This document shows positions 11,998 to 24,420 of a stretch of DNA of 64,000 nucleotides, in pieces. A program made the translations under genes and the position numbers. Origin of the DNA: Luidia sarsii (Eukaryota > Echinodermata > Asteroidea > Paxillosida > Luidiidae). The stretch covers positions 1,778,214 through 1,842,213 of the forward strand of contig OX465117.1 in assembly GCA_949987565.1 (NCBI GenBank), given 5' to 3'. The notes beneath the pieces were generated by a model. The model saw nothing but the letters and a program-made list of their open reading frames with translations. It ran no database searches and had not been told where the DNA came from. How positions within the stretch are numbered: the first letter of the stretch is position 1; each line of letters begins with the position of its first letter.

Positions 11998-13845
11998 TTG
12001 TGTGTGCATGCTTCAGTACACAACAGTCAGTCGGCGGAGAGCACCTGCAAAGAAAAATACATTTTGCTCGTTAATATCTCATTCATTATTCTCCCGACAG
12101 AGCTAAAACTTGGTCTGCAAACATGCCTGGAAAACACCTATGCATCAGCGTTGAAACATCTGAAATCGAACATAGTATGATGATTTTATGATCAGGCAAT
12201 CAGAACCAACCTCTGTCAGCTAGGCAGCTTGTGTGTGCATACAGCAGTACACAACAGTCAGTCGACGGAGAGCACCTGCAAAGAAAAATTTACTTTGCTC
12301 GTTAATATCTCAATCATTATTCTCCCGACAGAGCTAAAACTTGGTCTGCAAACAGGCCTGGAAAACACCTATGCATCAGCGTTGAAACATCTGAAATCGA
12401 ACATAGTATGATGATTTTATGATCAGGCAAAGAGAACCAACCTCTGTCAGCTAGGCAGCTTGTGTGTGCATACAGCAGTACACAAAAGTCAGTCGACGGA
12501 GAGCACCTGCAAAGAAAAATACATTTTGCTCGTTAATATCTCATTCATTATTCTCCCGACAGAGCTAAAACTTGGTCTGCAAACAGGCCTGGAAAACACC
12601 TATGCATCAGCGTTGAAACATCTGAAATCGAACATAGTATGATGATTTTATGATCAAGCAAAGAGAACCAACCTCTGTCAGCTAGGCAGCTTGTGTTTGC
12701 ATACAGCAGTACACAACAGTCAGTCGACGGAGAGCACCTGCAAAGAAAAATACACTTTGCTCGTTAATATCTCATTCTTTATTCTCCTGACAAGCCTAAA
12801 ACTTCGCCTGCAAACAGGCCTAGAAAACACCTATGCTTCAGCGTTGAAAAATCTGAAATCGAACATAGTATGATGATTTTATGATCAGGCAAACAGAACC
12901 AACCTCTGTCAGATGGGCAGCTTGTAAGTTCATGCTTCAGTACACAACAGTCAGTCGGCGGAGAGCACCTGCAAAGAAAAATACATTTTGCTCGTTAATA
13001 TCTCATTCATTATTCTCCTGACAAGCCTAAAACTTCGCCTGCAAACAGGCTTTGAAAACACCTATGCATCAGCGTTGAAAAATCTGAAATCGAACATAGT
13101 ATGATGATTTTATGATCAAGCAAAGAGAACCAACCTCTGTCAGCTGGGCAGCTTGTGTGTGCATGCAGAAGTACAAAACAGTCAGTCGGCGGAGAGCACC
13201 TGCAAAGAAAAATACATTTTGCTTGTTAATATGTCATTATTTATTCTCCTGACAAGCCTAAAACTTCGCCTGCAAACAGGCCTAGAAAACACCTATGCTT
13301 CAGCGTTGAAAAATCTGAAATCGAACATAGTATAAGGATTTTATGATCAGGCAAACAGAACCAACCTCTGTCAGCTTGGCAGCTTGTGTGTTCATGCTTC
13401 AGTACACAACAGTCAGTCGGCGGAGAGCAGCTGCAAAGAAAAATACACTTTGCTCGTTAATATCTCATTCATTTTTCTCCTGATAGAGTTAAAACTTATC
13501 CTGCTAACAGGCCTTGAAGAAAACTATGCATCAGCGTTGAAAAATCTAAAATCAAACATAGTATGATGATTTTATGATCAAGCAAAGAGAACCAACCTCT
13601 GTCAGCTAGGCAGCTTGTGTGTGCATACAGCAGTACACAACAGTCAGTCGATGGAGAGCACCTGCAAAGAAAAATACATTTTGCTCGTTAATATCTCATT
13701 CATTATTCTCCCGACAGAGCTAAAACTTGGTCTGCAAACAGGCCTGGCAAACACCTATGCATTAGCGTTGAAAAATCTGAAATCGAACATAGTATGATGA
13801 TTTTATGATCAGGCAAACAGAACCAACCTCTGTCAGCTGGGCAGC

Positions 13846-14076
13846 TTGTGTGTTCATGCTTCAGTACACAACAGTCAGTCGGCGGAGAGCACCTGCAAAG
13901 AAAAATACATTTTGCTCGTTAATATCTCATTCATTATTCTCCTGACAGAGCTGAAACTTCGCCTGCAAACAGGCTTGGAAAACACCTATGCATCAGCGTT
14001 GAAAAATCTGAAATCGAACATAGTATGATGATTTTATGATCAGGCAAACAGAACCAACCTCTGTCAGCTGGGCAGC
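13846..14076 (+). repeat. Reference 231-bp monomer (type w) with internal landmarks
   Basis: A near-consensus monomer used to fix landmarks. It begins TTGTGTGTTCAT, has an A-rich patch around CAAAGAAAAATAC, and a small perfect hairpin GCCTG-CAAA-CAGGC at 13961-13974. Then come an ATGCAT at 13988-13993, tandem TGATGA at 14026-14031 and a TGATCA palindrome at 14037-14042. Most other monomer types also carry AGGCCT just after the hairpin, which here reads AGGCTT. Heads fall into two families: one with GTCGAC (types a, e, h, i, j, p, q, r) and one with GTCGGC (b, c, d, f, g, k, l, m, o, t, u, w). The two families do not alternate strictly. I see no 17-bp CENP-B-box-like motif. Confidence 0.9.
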
Positions 14077-16836
14077 TTGTGTGTGCATGCAGCAGTACAC
14101 AACAGTCAGTCGGCGGAGAGCACCTGCAAAGAAAAATACACTTTGCTCGTTAATATCTCAATCATTATTCTCCCGACAGAGCTAAAACTTGGTCTGCAAA
14201 CAGGCCTGGAAAACACCTATGCATTAGCGTTGAAACATCTGAAATCAAACATAGTATGATGATTTTATGATCAAGCAAAGAGAACCAACCTCTGTCAGCT
14301 AGGCAGCTTGTGTGTGCATACAGCAGTACACAACAGTCAGTCGACGGAGAGCACCTGCAAAGAAAAATACACTTTGCTCGTTAATATCTCATTCTTTATT
14401 CTCCTGACAAGCCTAGAACTTCGCCTGCAAACAGGCCTAGAAAACACCTATGCTTCAGCGTTGAAAAATCTGAAATCGAACATAGTATGATGATTTTATG
14501 ATCAGGCAATCAGAACCAACCTCTGTCAGCTGGGCAGCTTGTGTGTTCATGCTTCAGTACACAACAGTCAGTCGGCGGAGAGCAGCTGCAAAGAAAAATA
14601 CACTTTGCTCGTTAATATCTCATTCATTTTTCTCCTGACAGAGTTAAAACTTATCCTGCTAACAGGCCTTAAAGAAAACTATGCATCAGCGTTGAAAAAT
14701 CTAAAATCAAACATAGTATGATGATTTTATGATCAAGCAAAGAGAACCAACCTCTGTCAGCTAGGCAGCTTGTGTGTGCATGCAGCAGCAAACAACAGTC
14801 AGTCGGCGGAGAGCACCTGCAAACAAAAATACACTTTGCTCGTTAATATCTCAATCATTATTCTCCCGACAGAGCTAAAACTTGGTCTGCAAACAGGCCT
14901 GGAAAACACCTATGCATTAGCGTTGAAACATCTGAAATCAAACATAGTATGATGATTTTATGATCAAGCAAAGAGAACCAACCTCTGTCAGCTAGGCAGC
15001 TTGTGTGTGCATACAGCAGTACACAACAGTCAGTCGACGGAGAGCACCTGCAAAGAAAATTACACTTTGCTCGTTAATATCTCATTCTTTATTCTCCTGA
15101 CAAGCCTAGAACTTCGCCTGCAAACAGGCCTAGAAAATACCTATGCTTCAGCGTTGAAAAATCTGAAATCGAACATAGTATGATGATTTTATGATCAGGC
15201 AATCAGAACCAACCTCTGTCAGCTGGGCAGCTTGTGTGTTCATGCTTCAGTACACAACAGTCAGTCGGCGGAGAGCAGCTGCAAAGAAAAATACACTTTG
15301 CTCGTTAATATCTCATTCATTTTTCTCCTGACAGAGTTAAAACTTATCCTGCTAACAGGCCTTAAAGAAAACTATGCATCAGCGTTGAAAAATCTAAAAT
15401 CAAACATAGTATGATGATTTTATGATCAAGCAAAGAGAACCAACCTCTGTCAGCTAGGCAGCTTGTGTGTGCATACAGCAGTACACAACAGTCAGTCGAC
15501 GGAGAGCACCTGCAAAGAAAAATACACTTTGCTCGTTAATATCTCAATCATTATTCTCCCGACAGAGCTAAAACTTGGTCTGCAAACAGGCCTGGAAAAC
15601 ACCTATGCATCAGCGTTGAAACATCTGAAATCGAACATAGTATGATGATTTTATGATCAGGCAAAGAGAACCAACCTCTGTCAGCTAGGCAGCTTGTGTG
15701 TGCATACAGCAGTACACAACAGTCAGTCGACGGAGAGCACCTGCAAAGAAAAATTTACTTTGCTCGTTAATATCTCAATCATTATTCTCCCGACAGAGCT
15801 AAAACTTTGCCTGCACACAGGCCTGGAAAACACCTATGCATCAGCGTTGAAACATCTGAAATCGAACATAGTATGATGATTTTATGATCAAGCAAAGAGA
15901 ACCAACCTCTGTCAGCTAGGCAGCTTGTGTTTGCATACAGCAGTACACAACAGTCAGTCGACGGAGAGCACCTGCAAAGAAAAATGCACTTTGCTCGTTA
16001 ATATCTCATTCTTTATTCTCCTGACAAGCCTAAAACTTCGCCTGCAAACAGGCCTAGAAAACACCTATGCTTCAGCGTTGAAAAATCTGAAATCGAACAT
16101 AGTATGATGATTTTATGATCAGGCAAACAGAACCAACCTCTGTCAGCTGGGCAGCTTGTGTGTTCATGCTTCAGTACACAACAGTCAGTCGGCGGAGAGC
16201 ACCTGCAAAGAAAAATACATTTTGCTCGTTAATATCTCATTCATTATTCTCCGGACAGAGCTGAAACTTCGCCTGCAAACAGGCTTGGAAAACACCTATG
16301 CATCAGCGTTGAAAAATCTGAAATCGAACATAGTATGATGATTTTATGATCAAGCAAAGAGACCCAACCTCTGTCAGCTGGGCAGCTTGTGTGTGCATGC
16401 AGCAGTACAAAACAGTCAGTCGGCGGAGAGCACCTGCAAAGAAAAATACATATTGCTTGTTAATATGTCATTCATTATTCTCCTGACAGAGCTAAAACTT
16501 CGCCTGCAAACAGGCCTGGAAAACACCTCTGCTTCAGCGTTGAAAAATCTGAAATCAAACATAGTATGATGATTTTATGATCAGGCAAACAGAACCAACC
16601 TCTGTCAGCTGGGCACCTTGTGTGTACAGGCAGCAGTACAAAACAGTCAGTCGGCGGAGAGCACCTGCAAAGAAAAATACATTTTGCTTGTTAATATGTC
16701 ATTCATTATTCTCCTGACAGAGCTAAAACTTCGCCTGCAAACAGGCCTGGAAAACACCTATGCATCAGCATTGAAAAATCTAAAATCGAACATAGTATAA
16801 TTATTTTATGATCAAGCAAAGAACACATACCTCTGT

Positions 16837-16985
16837 TGGGTTTGGTTTTAATGGTTGGTGTTTGTGGTTTAGTGGTTGTGGTTTACGGCTTAGGTTTTGG
16901 GGTTTGGGTTCGAGTTTGGGGTTTCGGGTTTGGATTTTGGGGTTTGGGGTTCGGGGCTCGGGATTTGGGGTTTGTGGTTTTGGTT
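16837..16985 (+). repeat. G/T cassette 4
   Basis: Tract identical by eye to cassette 1. The monomer before it starts the GGGCACC variant series. Confidence 0.92.
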
Positions 16986-17293
16986 AAAAAAACTGAAAAC
17001 GAACATTTCCTGAAAATGTTGTGATAAAAAAAGAGAACTAACCTCTGTAAGATATTTACAGCCTGTGTGTGCATACAGCACTACACAACAGTCAGCCGGC
17101 AGAGAGCACCTGCAAAGAAAAATACACTTTGCTCGTTAATATCTCAATCATTATTCTCCCGACAGAGCTAAAACTTGGTCTGCAAACAGGCCTGGAAAAC
17201 ACCTATGCATCAGCGTTGAAAAATCTGAAATCAAACATAGTATGATGATTTTATGATCAAGCAAAGAGAACCAACCTCTGTCAGCTAGGCAGC

Positions 17294-17524
17294 TTGTGTG
17301 TGCATACAGCAGTACACAACAGTCAGTCGATGGAGAGCACCTGCAAAGAAAAATACATTTTGCTCGTTAATATCTCATTCATTATTCTCCTGACAGAGCT
17401 GAAACTTCGCCTGCAAACAGGCTTGGAAAACACCTATGCATCAGCGTTGAAAAATCTGAAATCGAACATAGTATGATGATTTTATGATCAGGCAAACAGA
17501 ACCAACCTCTGTCAGCTGGGCAGC
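17294..17524 (+). repeat. Chimeric monomer v/w
   Basis: The head has the v marks (T5, and GTCGATGG giving M13) and the tail has the w marks (GAGCTGAAACTTCGC, CAGGCTTGG). In the neighbouring unit v (20742) and w (20973) are separate and adjacent. The chimera is what an unequal exchange between adjacent monomers leaves, deleting exactly 231 bp. Confidence 0.88.
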
Positions 17525-20284
17525 TTGTGTGTGCATGCAGCAGTACACAACAGTCAGTCGGCGGAGAGCACCTGCAAAGAAAAATACACTTTGCTCGTTA
17601 ATATCTCAATCATTATTCTCCCGACAGAGCTAAAACTTGGTCTGCAAACAGGCCTGGAAAACACCTATGCATTAGCGTTGAAACATCTGAAATCAAACAT
17701 AGTATGATGATTTTATGATCAAGCAAAGAGAACCAACCTCTGTCAGCTAGGCAGCTTGTGTGTGCATACAGCAGTACACAACAGTCAGTCGACGGAGAGC
17801 ACCTGCAAAGAAAAATACACTTTGCTCGTTAATATCTCATTCTTTATTCTCCTGACAAGCCTAGAACTTCGCCTGCAAACAGGCCTAGAAAACACCTATG
17901 CTTCAGCGTTGAAAAATCTGAAATCGAACATAGTATGATGATTTTATGATCAGGCAATCAGAACCAACCTCTGTCAGCTGGGCAGCTTGTGTGTTCATGC
18001 TTCAGTACACAACAGTCAGTCGGCGGAGAGCAGCTGCAAAGAAAAATACACTTTGCTCGTTAATATCTCATTCATTTTTCTCCTGACAGAGTTAAAACTT
18101 ATCCTGCTAACAGGCCTTAAAGAAAACTATGCATCAGCGTTGAAAAATCTAAAATCAAACATAGTATGATGATTTTATGATCAAGCAAAGAGAACCAACC
18201 TCTGTCAGCTAGGCAGCTTGTGTGTGCATGCAGCAGCAAACAACAGTCAGTCGGCGGAGAGCACCTGCAAACAAAAATACACTTTGCTCGTTAATATCTC
18301 AATCATTATTCTCCCGACAGAGCTAAAACTTGGTCTGCAAACAGGCCTGGAAAACACCTATGCATTAGCGTTGAAACATCTGAAATCAAACATAGTATGA
18401 TGATTTTATGATCAAGCAAAGAGAACCAACCTCTGTCAGCTAGGCAGCTTGTGTGTGCATACAGCAGTACACAACAGTCAGTCGACGGAGAGCACCTGCA
18501 AAGAAAATTACACTTTGCTCGTTAATATCTCATTCTTTATTCTCCTGACAAGCCTAGAACTTCGCCTGCAAACAGGCCTAGAAAATACCTATGCTTCAGC
18601 GTTGAAAAATCTGAAATCGAACATAGTATGATGATTTTATGATCAGGCAATCAGAACCAACCTCTGTCAGCTGGGCAGCTTGTGTGTTCATGCTTCAGTA
18701 CACAACAGTCAGTCGGCGGAGAGCAGCTGCAAAGAAAAATACACTTTGCTCGTTAATATCTCATTCATTTTTCTCCTGACAGAGTTAAAACTTATCCTGC
18801 TAACAGGCCTTAAAGAAAACTATGCATCAGCGTTGAAAAATCTAAAATCAAACATAGTATGATGATTTTATGATCAAGCAAAGAGAACCAACCTCTGTCA
18901 GCTAGGCAGCTTGTGTGTGCATACAGCAGTACACAACAGTCAGTCGACGGAGAGCACCTGCAAAGAAAAATACACTTTGCTCGTTAATATCTCAATCATT
19001 ATTCTCCCGACAGAGCTAAAACTTGGTCTGCAAACAGGCCTGGAAAACACCTATGCATCAGCGTTGAAACATCTGAAATCGAACATAGTATGATGATTTT
19101 ATGATCAGGCAAAGAGAACCAACCTCTGTCAGCTAGGCAGCTTGTGTGTGCATACAGCAGTACACAACAGTCAGTCGACGGAGAGCACCTGCAAAGAAAA
19201 ATTTACTTTGCTCGTTAATATCTCAATCATTATTCTCCCGACAGAGCTAAAACTTTGCCTGCACACAGGCCTGGAAAACACCTATGCATCAGCGTTGAAA
19301 CATCTGAAATCGAACATAGTATGATGATTTTATGATCAAGCAAAGAGAACCAACCTCTGTCAGCTAGGCAGCTTGTGTTTGCATACAGCAGTACACAACA
19401 GTCAGTCGACGGAGAGCACCTGCAAAGAAAAATGCACTTTGCTCGTTAATATCTCATTCTTTATTCTCCTGACAAGCCTAAAACTTCGCCTGCAAACAGG
19501 CCTAGAAAACACCTATGCTTCAGCGTTGAAAAATCTGAAATCGAACATAGTATGATGATTTTATGATCAGGCAAACAGAACCAACCTCTGTCAGCTGGGC
19601 AGCTTGTGTGTTCATGCTTCAGTACACAACAGTCAGTCGGCGGAGAGCACCTGCAAAGAAAAATACATTTTGCTCGTTAATATCTCATTCATTATTCTCC
19701 GGACAGAGCTGAAACTTCGCCTGCAAACAGGCTTGGAAAACACCTATGCATCAGCGTTGAAAAATCTGAAATCGAACATAGTATGATGATTTTATGATCA
19801 AGCAAAGAGACCCAACCTCTGTCAGCTGGGCAGCTTGTGTGTGCATGCAGCAGTACAAAACAGTCAGTCGGCGGAGAGCACCTGCAAAGAAAAATACATA
19901 TTGCTTGTTAATATGTCATTCATTATTCTCCTGACAGAGCTAAAACTTCGCCTGCAAACAGGCCTGGAAAACACCTCTGCTTCAGCGTTGAAAAATCTGA
20001 AATCAAACATAGTATGATGATTTTATGATCAGGCAAACAGAACCAACCTCTGTCAGCTGGGCACCTTGTGTGTACAGGCAGCAGTACAAAACAGTCAGTC
20101 GGCGGAGAGCACCTGCAAAGAAAAATACATTTTGCTTGTTAATATGTCATTCATTATTCTCCTGACAGAGCTAAAACTTCGCCTGCAAACAGGCCTGGAA
20201 AACACCTATGCATCAGCATTGAAAAATCTAAAATCGAACATAGTATAATTATTTTATGATCAAGCAAAGAACACATACCTCTGT

Positions 20285-20433
20285 TGGGTTTGGTTTTAAT
20301 GGTTGGTGTTTGTGGTTTAGTGGTTGTGGTTTACGGCTTAGGTTTTGGGGTTTGGGTTCGAGTTTGGGGTTTCGGGTTTGGATTTTGGGGTTTGGGGTTC
20401 GGGGCTCGGGATTTGGGGTTTGTGGTTTTGGTT
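20285..20433 (+). repeat. G/T cassette 5
   Basis: Identical by eye to cassette 1. Confidence 0.92.
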
Positions 20434-20741
20434 AAAAAAACTGAAAACGAACATTTCCTGAAAATGTTGTGATAAAAAAAGAGAACTAACCTCTGTAAGA
20501 TATTTACAGCCTGTGTGTGCATACAGCACTACACAACAGTCAGCCGGCAGAGAGCACCTGCAAAGAAAAATACACTTTGCTCGTTAATATCTCAATCATT
20601 ATTCTCCCGACAGAGCTAAAACTTGGTCTGCAAACAGGCCTGGAAAACACCTATGCATCAGCGTTGAAAAATCTGAAATCAAACATAGTATGATGATTTT
20701 ATGATCAAGCAAAGAGAACCAACCTCTGTCAGCTAGGCAGC

Positions 20742-23700
20742 TTGTGTGTGCATACAGCAGTACACAACAGTCAGTCGATGGAGAGCACCTGCAAAGAAAA
20801 ATACATTTTGCTCGTTAATATCTCATTCATTATTCTCCCGACAGAGCTAAAACTTGGTCTGCAAACAGGCCTGGCAAACACCTATGCATTAGCGTTGAAA
20901 AATCTGAAATCGAACATAGTATGATGATTTTATGATCAGGCAAACAGAACCAACCTCTGTCAGCTGGGCAGCTTGTGTGTTCATGCTTCAGTACACAACA
21001 GTCAGTCGGCGGAGAGCACCTGCAAAGAAAAATACATTTTGCTCGTTAATATCTCATTCATTATTCTCCTGACAGAGCTGAAACTTCGCCTGCAAACAGG
21101 CTTGGAAAACACCTATGCATCAGCGTTGAAAAATCTGAAATCGAACATAGTATGATGATTTTATGATCAGGCAAACAGAACCAACCTCTGTCAGCTGGGC
21201 AGCTTGTGTGTGCATGCAGCAGTACACAACAGTCAGTCGGCGGAGAGCACCTGCAAAGAAAAATACACTTTGCTCGTTAATATCTCAATCATTATTCTCC
21301 CGACAGAGCTAAAACTTGGTCTGCAAACAGGCCTGGAAAACACCTATGCATTAGCGTTGAAACATCTGAAATCAAACATAGTATGATGATTTTATGATCA
21401 AGCAAAGAGAACCAACCTCTGTCAGCTAGGCAGCTTGTGTGTGCATACAGCAGTACACAACAGTCAGTCGACGGAGAGAACCTGCAAAGAAAAATACACT
21501 TTGCTCGTTAATATCTCATTCTTTATTCTCCTGACAAGCCTAGAACTTCGCCTGCAAACAGGCCTAGAAAACACCTATGCTTCAGCGTTGAAAAATCTGA
21601 AATCGAACATAGTATGATGATTTTATGATCAGGCAATCAGAACCAACCTCTGTCAGCTGGGCAGCTTGTGTGTTCATGCTTCAGTACACAACAGTCAGTC
21701 GGCGGAGAGCAGCTGCAAAGAAAAATACACTTTGCTCGTTAATATCTCATTCATTTTTCTCCTGACAGAGTTAAAACTTATCCTGCTAACAGGCCTTAAA
21801 GAAAACTATGCATCAGCGTTGAAAAATCTAAAATCAAACATAGTATGATGATTTTATGATCAAGCAAAGAGAACCAACCTCTGTCAGCTAGGCAGCTTGT
21901 GTGTGCATGCAGCAGCAAACAACAGTCAGTCGGCGGAGAGCACCTGCAAACAAAAATACACTTTGCTCGTTAATATCTCAATCATTATTCTCCCGACAGA
22001 GCTAAAACTTGGTCTGCAAACAGGCCTGGAAAACACCTATGCATTAGCGTTGAAACATCTGAAATCAAACATAGTATGATGATTTTATGATCAAGCAAAG
22101 AGAACCAACCTCTGTCAGCTAGGCAGCTTGTGTGTGCATACAGCAGTACACAACAGTCAGTCGACGGAGAGCACCTGCAAAGAAAAATACACTTTGCTCG
22201 TTAATATCTCATTTTTTATTCTCCTGACAAGCCTAGAACTTCGCCTGCAAACAGGCCTAGAAAATACCTATGCTTCAGCGTTGAAAAATCTGAAATCGAA
22301 CATAGTATGATGATTTTATGATCAGGCAATCAGAACCAACCTCTGTCAGCTGGGCAGCTTGTGTGTTCATGCTTCAGTACACAACAGTCAGTCGGCGGAG
22401 AGCAGCTGCAAAGAAAAATACACTTTGCTCGTTAATATCTCATTCATTTTTCTCCTGACAGAGTTAAAACTTATCCTGCTAACAGGCCTTAAAGAAAACT
22501 ATGCATCAGCGTTGAAAAATCTAAAATCAAACATAGTATGATGATTTTATGATCAAGCAAAGAGAACCAACCTCTGTCAGCTAGGCAGCTTGTGTGTGCA
22601 TACAGCAGTACACAACAGTCAGTCGACGGAGAGCACCTGCAAAGAAAAATACACTTTGCTCGTTAATATCTCAATCATTATTCTCCCGACAGAGCTAAAA
22701 CTTGGTCTGCAAACAGGCCTGGAAAACACCTATGCATCAGCGTTGAAACATCTGAAATCGAACATAGTATGATGATTTTATGATCAGGCAAAGAGAACCA
22801 ACCTCTGTCAGCTAGGCAGCTTGTGTGTGCATACAGCAGTACACAACAGTCAGTCGACGGAGAGCACCTGCAAAGAAAAATTTACTTTGCTCGTTAATAT
22901 CTCAATCATTATTCTCCCGACAGAGCTAAAACTTTGCCTGCACACAGGCCTGGAAAACACCTATGCATCAGCGTTGAAACATCTGAAATCGAACATAGTA
23001 TGATGATTTTATGATCAAGCAAAGAGAACCAACCTCTGTCAGCTAGGCAGCTTGTGTTTGCATACAGCAGTACACAACAGTCAGTCGACGGAGAGCACCT
23101 GCAAAGAAAAATGCACTTTGCTCGTTAATATCTCATTCTTTATTCTCCTGACAAGCCTAAAACTTCGCCTGCAAACAGGCCTAGAAAACACCTATGCTTC
23201 AGCGTTGAAAAATCTGAAATCGAACATAGTATGATGATTTTATGATCAGGCAAACAGAACCAACCTCTGTCAGCTGGGCAGCTTGTGTGTTCATGCTTCA
23301 GTACACAACAGTCAGTCGGCGGAGAGCACCTGCAAAGAAAAATACATTTTGCTCGTTAATATCTCATTCATTATTCTCCGGACAGAGCTGAAACTTCGCC
23401 TGCAAACAGGCTTGGAAAACACCTATGCATCAGCGTTGAAAAATCTGAAATCGAACATAGTATGATGATTTTATGATCAAGCAAAGAGACCCAACCTCTG
23501 TCAGCTGGGCAGCTTGTGTGTGCATGCAGCAGTACAAAACAGTCAGTCGGCGGAGAGCACCTGCAAAGAAAAATACATATTGCTTGTTAATATGTCATTC
23601 ATTATTCTCCTGACAGAGCTAAAACTTCGCCTGCAAACAGGCCTGGAAAACACCTCTGCTTCAGCGTTGAAAAATCTGAAATCAAACATAGTATGATGAT

Positions 23701-24420
23701 TTTATGATCAGGCAAACAGAACCAACCTCTGTCAGCTGGGCACCTTGTGTGTACAGGCAGCAGTACAAAACAGTCAGTCGGCGGAGAGCACCTGCAAAGA
23801 AAAATACATTTTGCTTGTTAATATGTCATTCATTATTCTCCTGACAGAGCTAAAACTTCGCCTGCAAACAGGCCTGGAAAACACCTATGCATCAGCATTG
23901 AAAAATCTAAAATCGAACATAGTATAATTATTTTATGATCAAGCAAAGAACACATACCTCTGTTGGGTTTGGTTTTAATGGTTGGTGTTTGTGGTTTAGT
24001 GGTTGTGGTTTACGGCTTAGGTTTTGGGGTTTGGGTTCGAGTTTGGGGTTTCGGGTTTGGATTTTGGGGTTTGGGGTTCGGGGCTCGGGATTTGGGGTTT
24101 GTGGTTTTGGTTAAAAAAACTGAAAACGAACATTTCCTGAAAATGTTGTGATAAAAAAAGAGAACTAACCTCTGTAAGATATTTACAGCCTGTGTGTGCA
24201 TACAGCACTACACAACAGTCAGCCGGCAGAGAGCACCTGCAAAGAAAAATACACTTTGCTCGTTAATATCTCAATCATTATTCTCCCGACAGAGCTAAAA
24301 CTTGGTCTGCAAACAGGCCTGGAAAACACCTATGCATCAGCGTTGAAAAATCTGAAATCAAACATAGTATGATGATTTTATGATCAAGCAAAGAGAACCA
24401 ACCTCTGTCAGCTAGGCAGC
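20742..24420 (+). repeat. HOR, 3679 bp, 15 monomers plus cassette
   Basis: Order is v w d e2 g f e2 g h i j k l m, cassette, J. The length equals that of the three left-hand units but the monomer order differs, so the match is coincidental (same monomer count). Two private changes are shared with the next unit: GAGAGAACCTGC in the first e2 (21435 and 26500) and CATTTTTTATT in the second (22128 and 27193). Confidence 0.92.
23964..24112 (+). repeat. G/T cassette 6
   Basis: Identical by eye to cassette 1. Confidence 0.92.

Larger units (their letters stand above)
11074..17293 (+). repeat. Parental-type HOR, 6220 bp, 26 monomers plus cassette
   Basis: Order is a b c2 n o p q r s t u v w d e2 g f e2 g h i j k l m, cassette, J. 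It is the longest unit in the window and contains, in the same order, nearly all the monomer types of the seven units around it. Those units can mostly be derived from it by removing or duplicating whole monomers, so I infer it is closest to an ancestral unit. Private marks include CATGCC in monomer o (C42, near 12123) and GAAAATTACAC in the second e2 (15001), the latter shared only with the next unit. Confidence 0.9.
17294..20741 (+). repeat. HOR, 3448 bp, 14 monomers plus cassette, starting with a v/w chimera
   Basis: Order is v/w d e2 g f e2 g h i j k l m, cassette, J. It equals the right part of the 11074 unit with v and w fused into one monomer. It shares the private GAAAATTACAC variant of e2 (18449) with the 11074 unit, so these two are closest relatives over this stretch. 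Confidence 0.92.

Noticed and set aside
13846..14076. CENP-B box
   Set aside because: No sequence resembling the TTCG--A--CGGG core was found in any monomer type on either strand.
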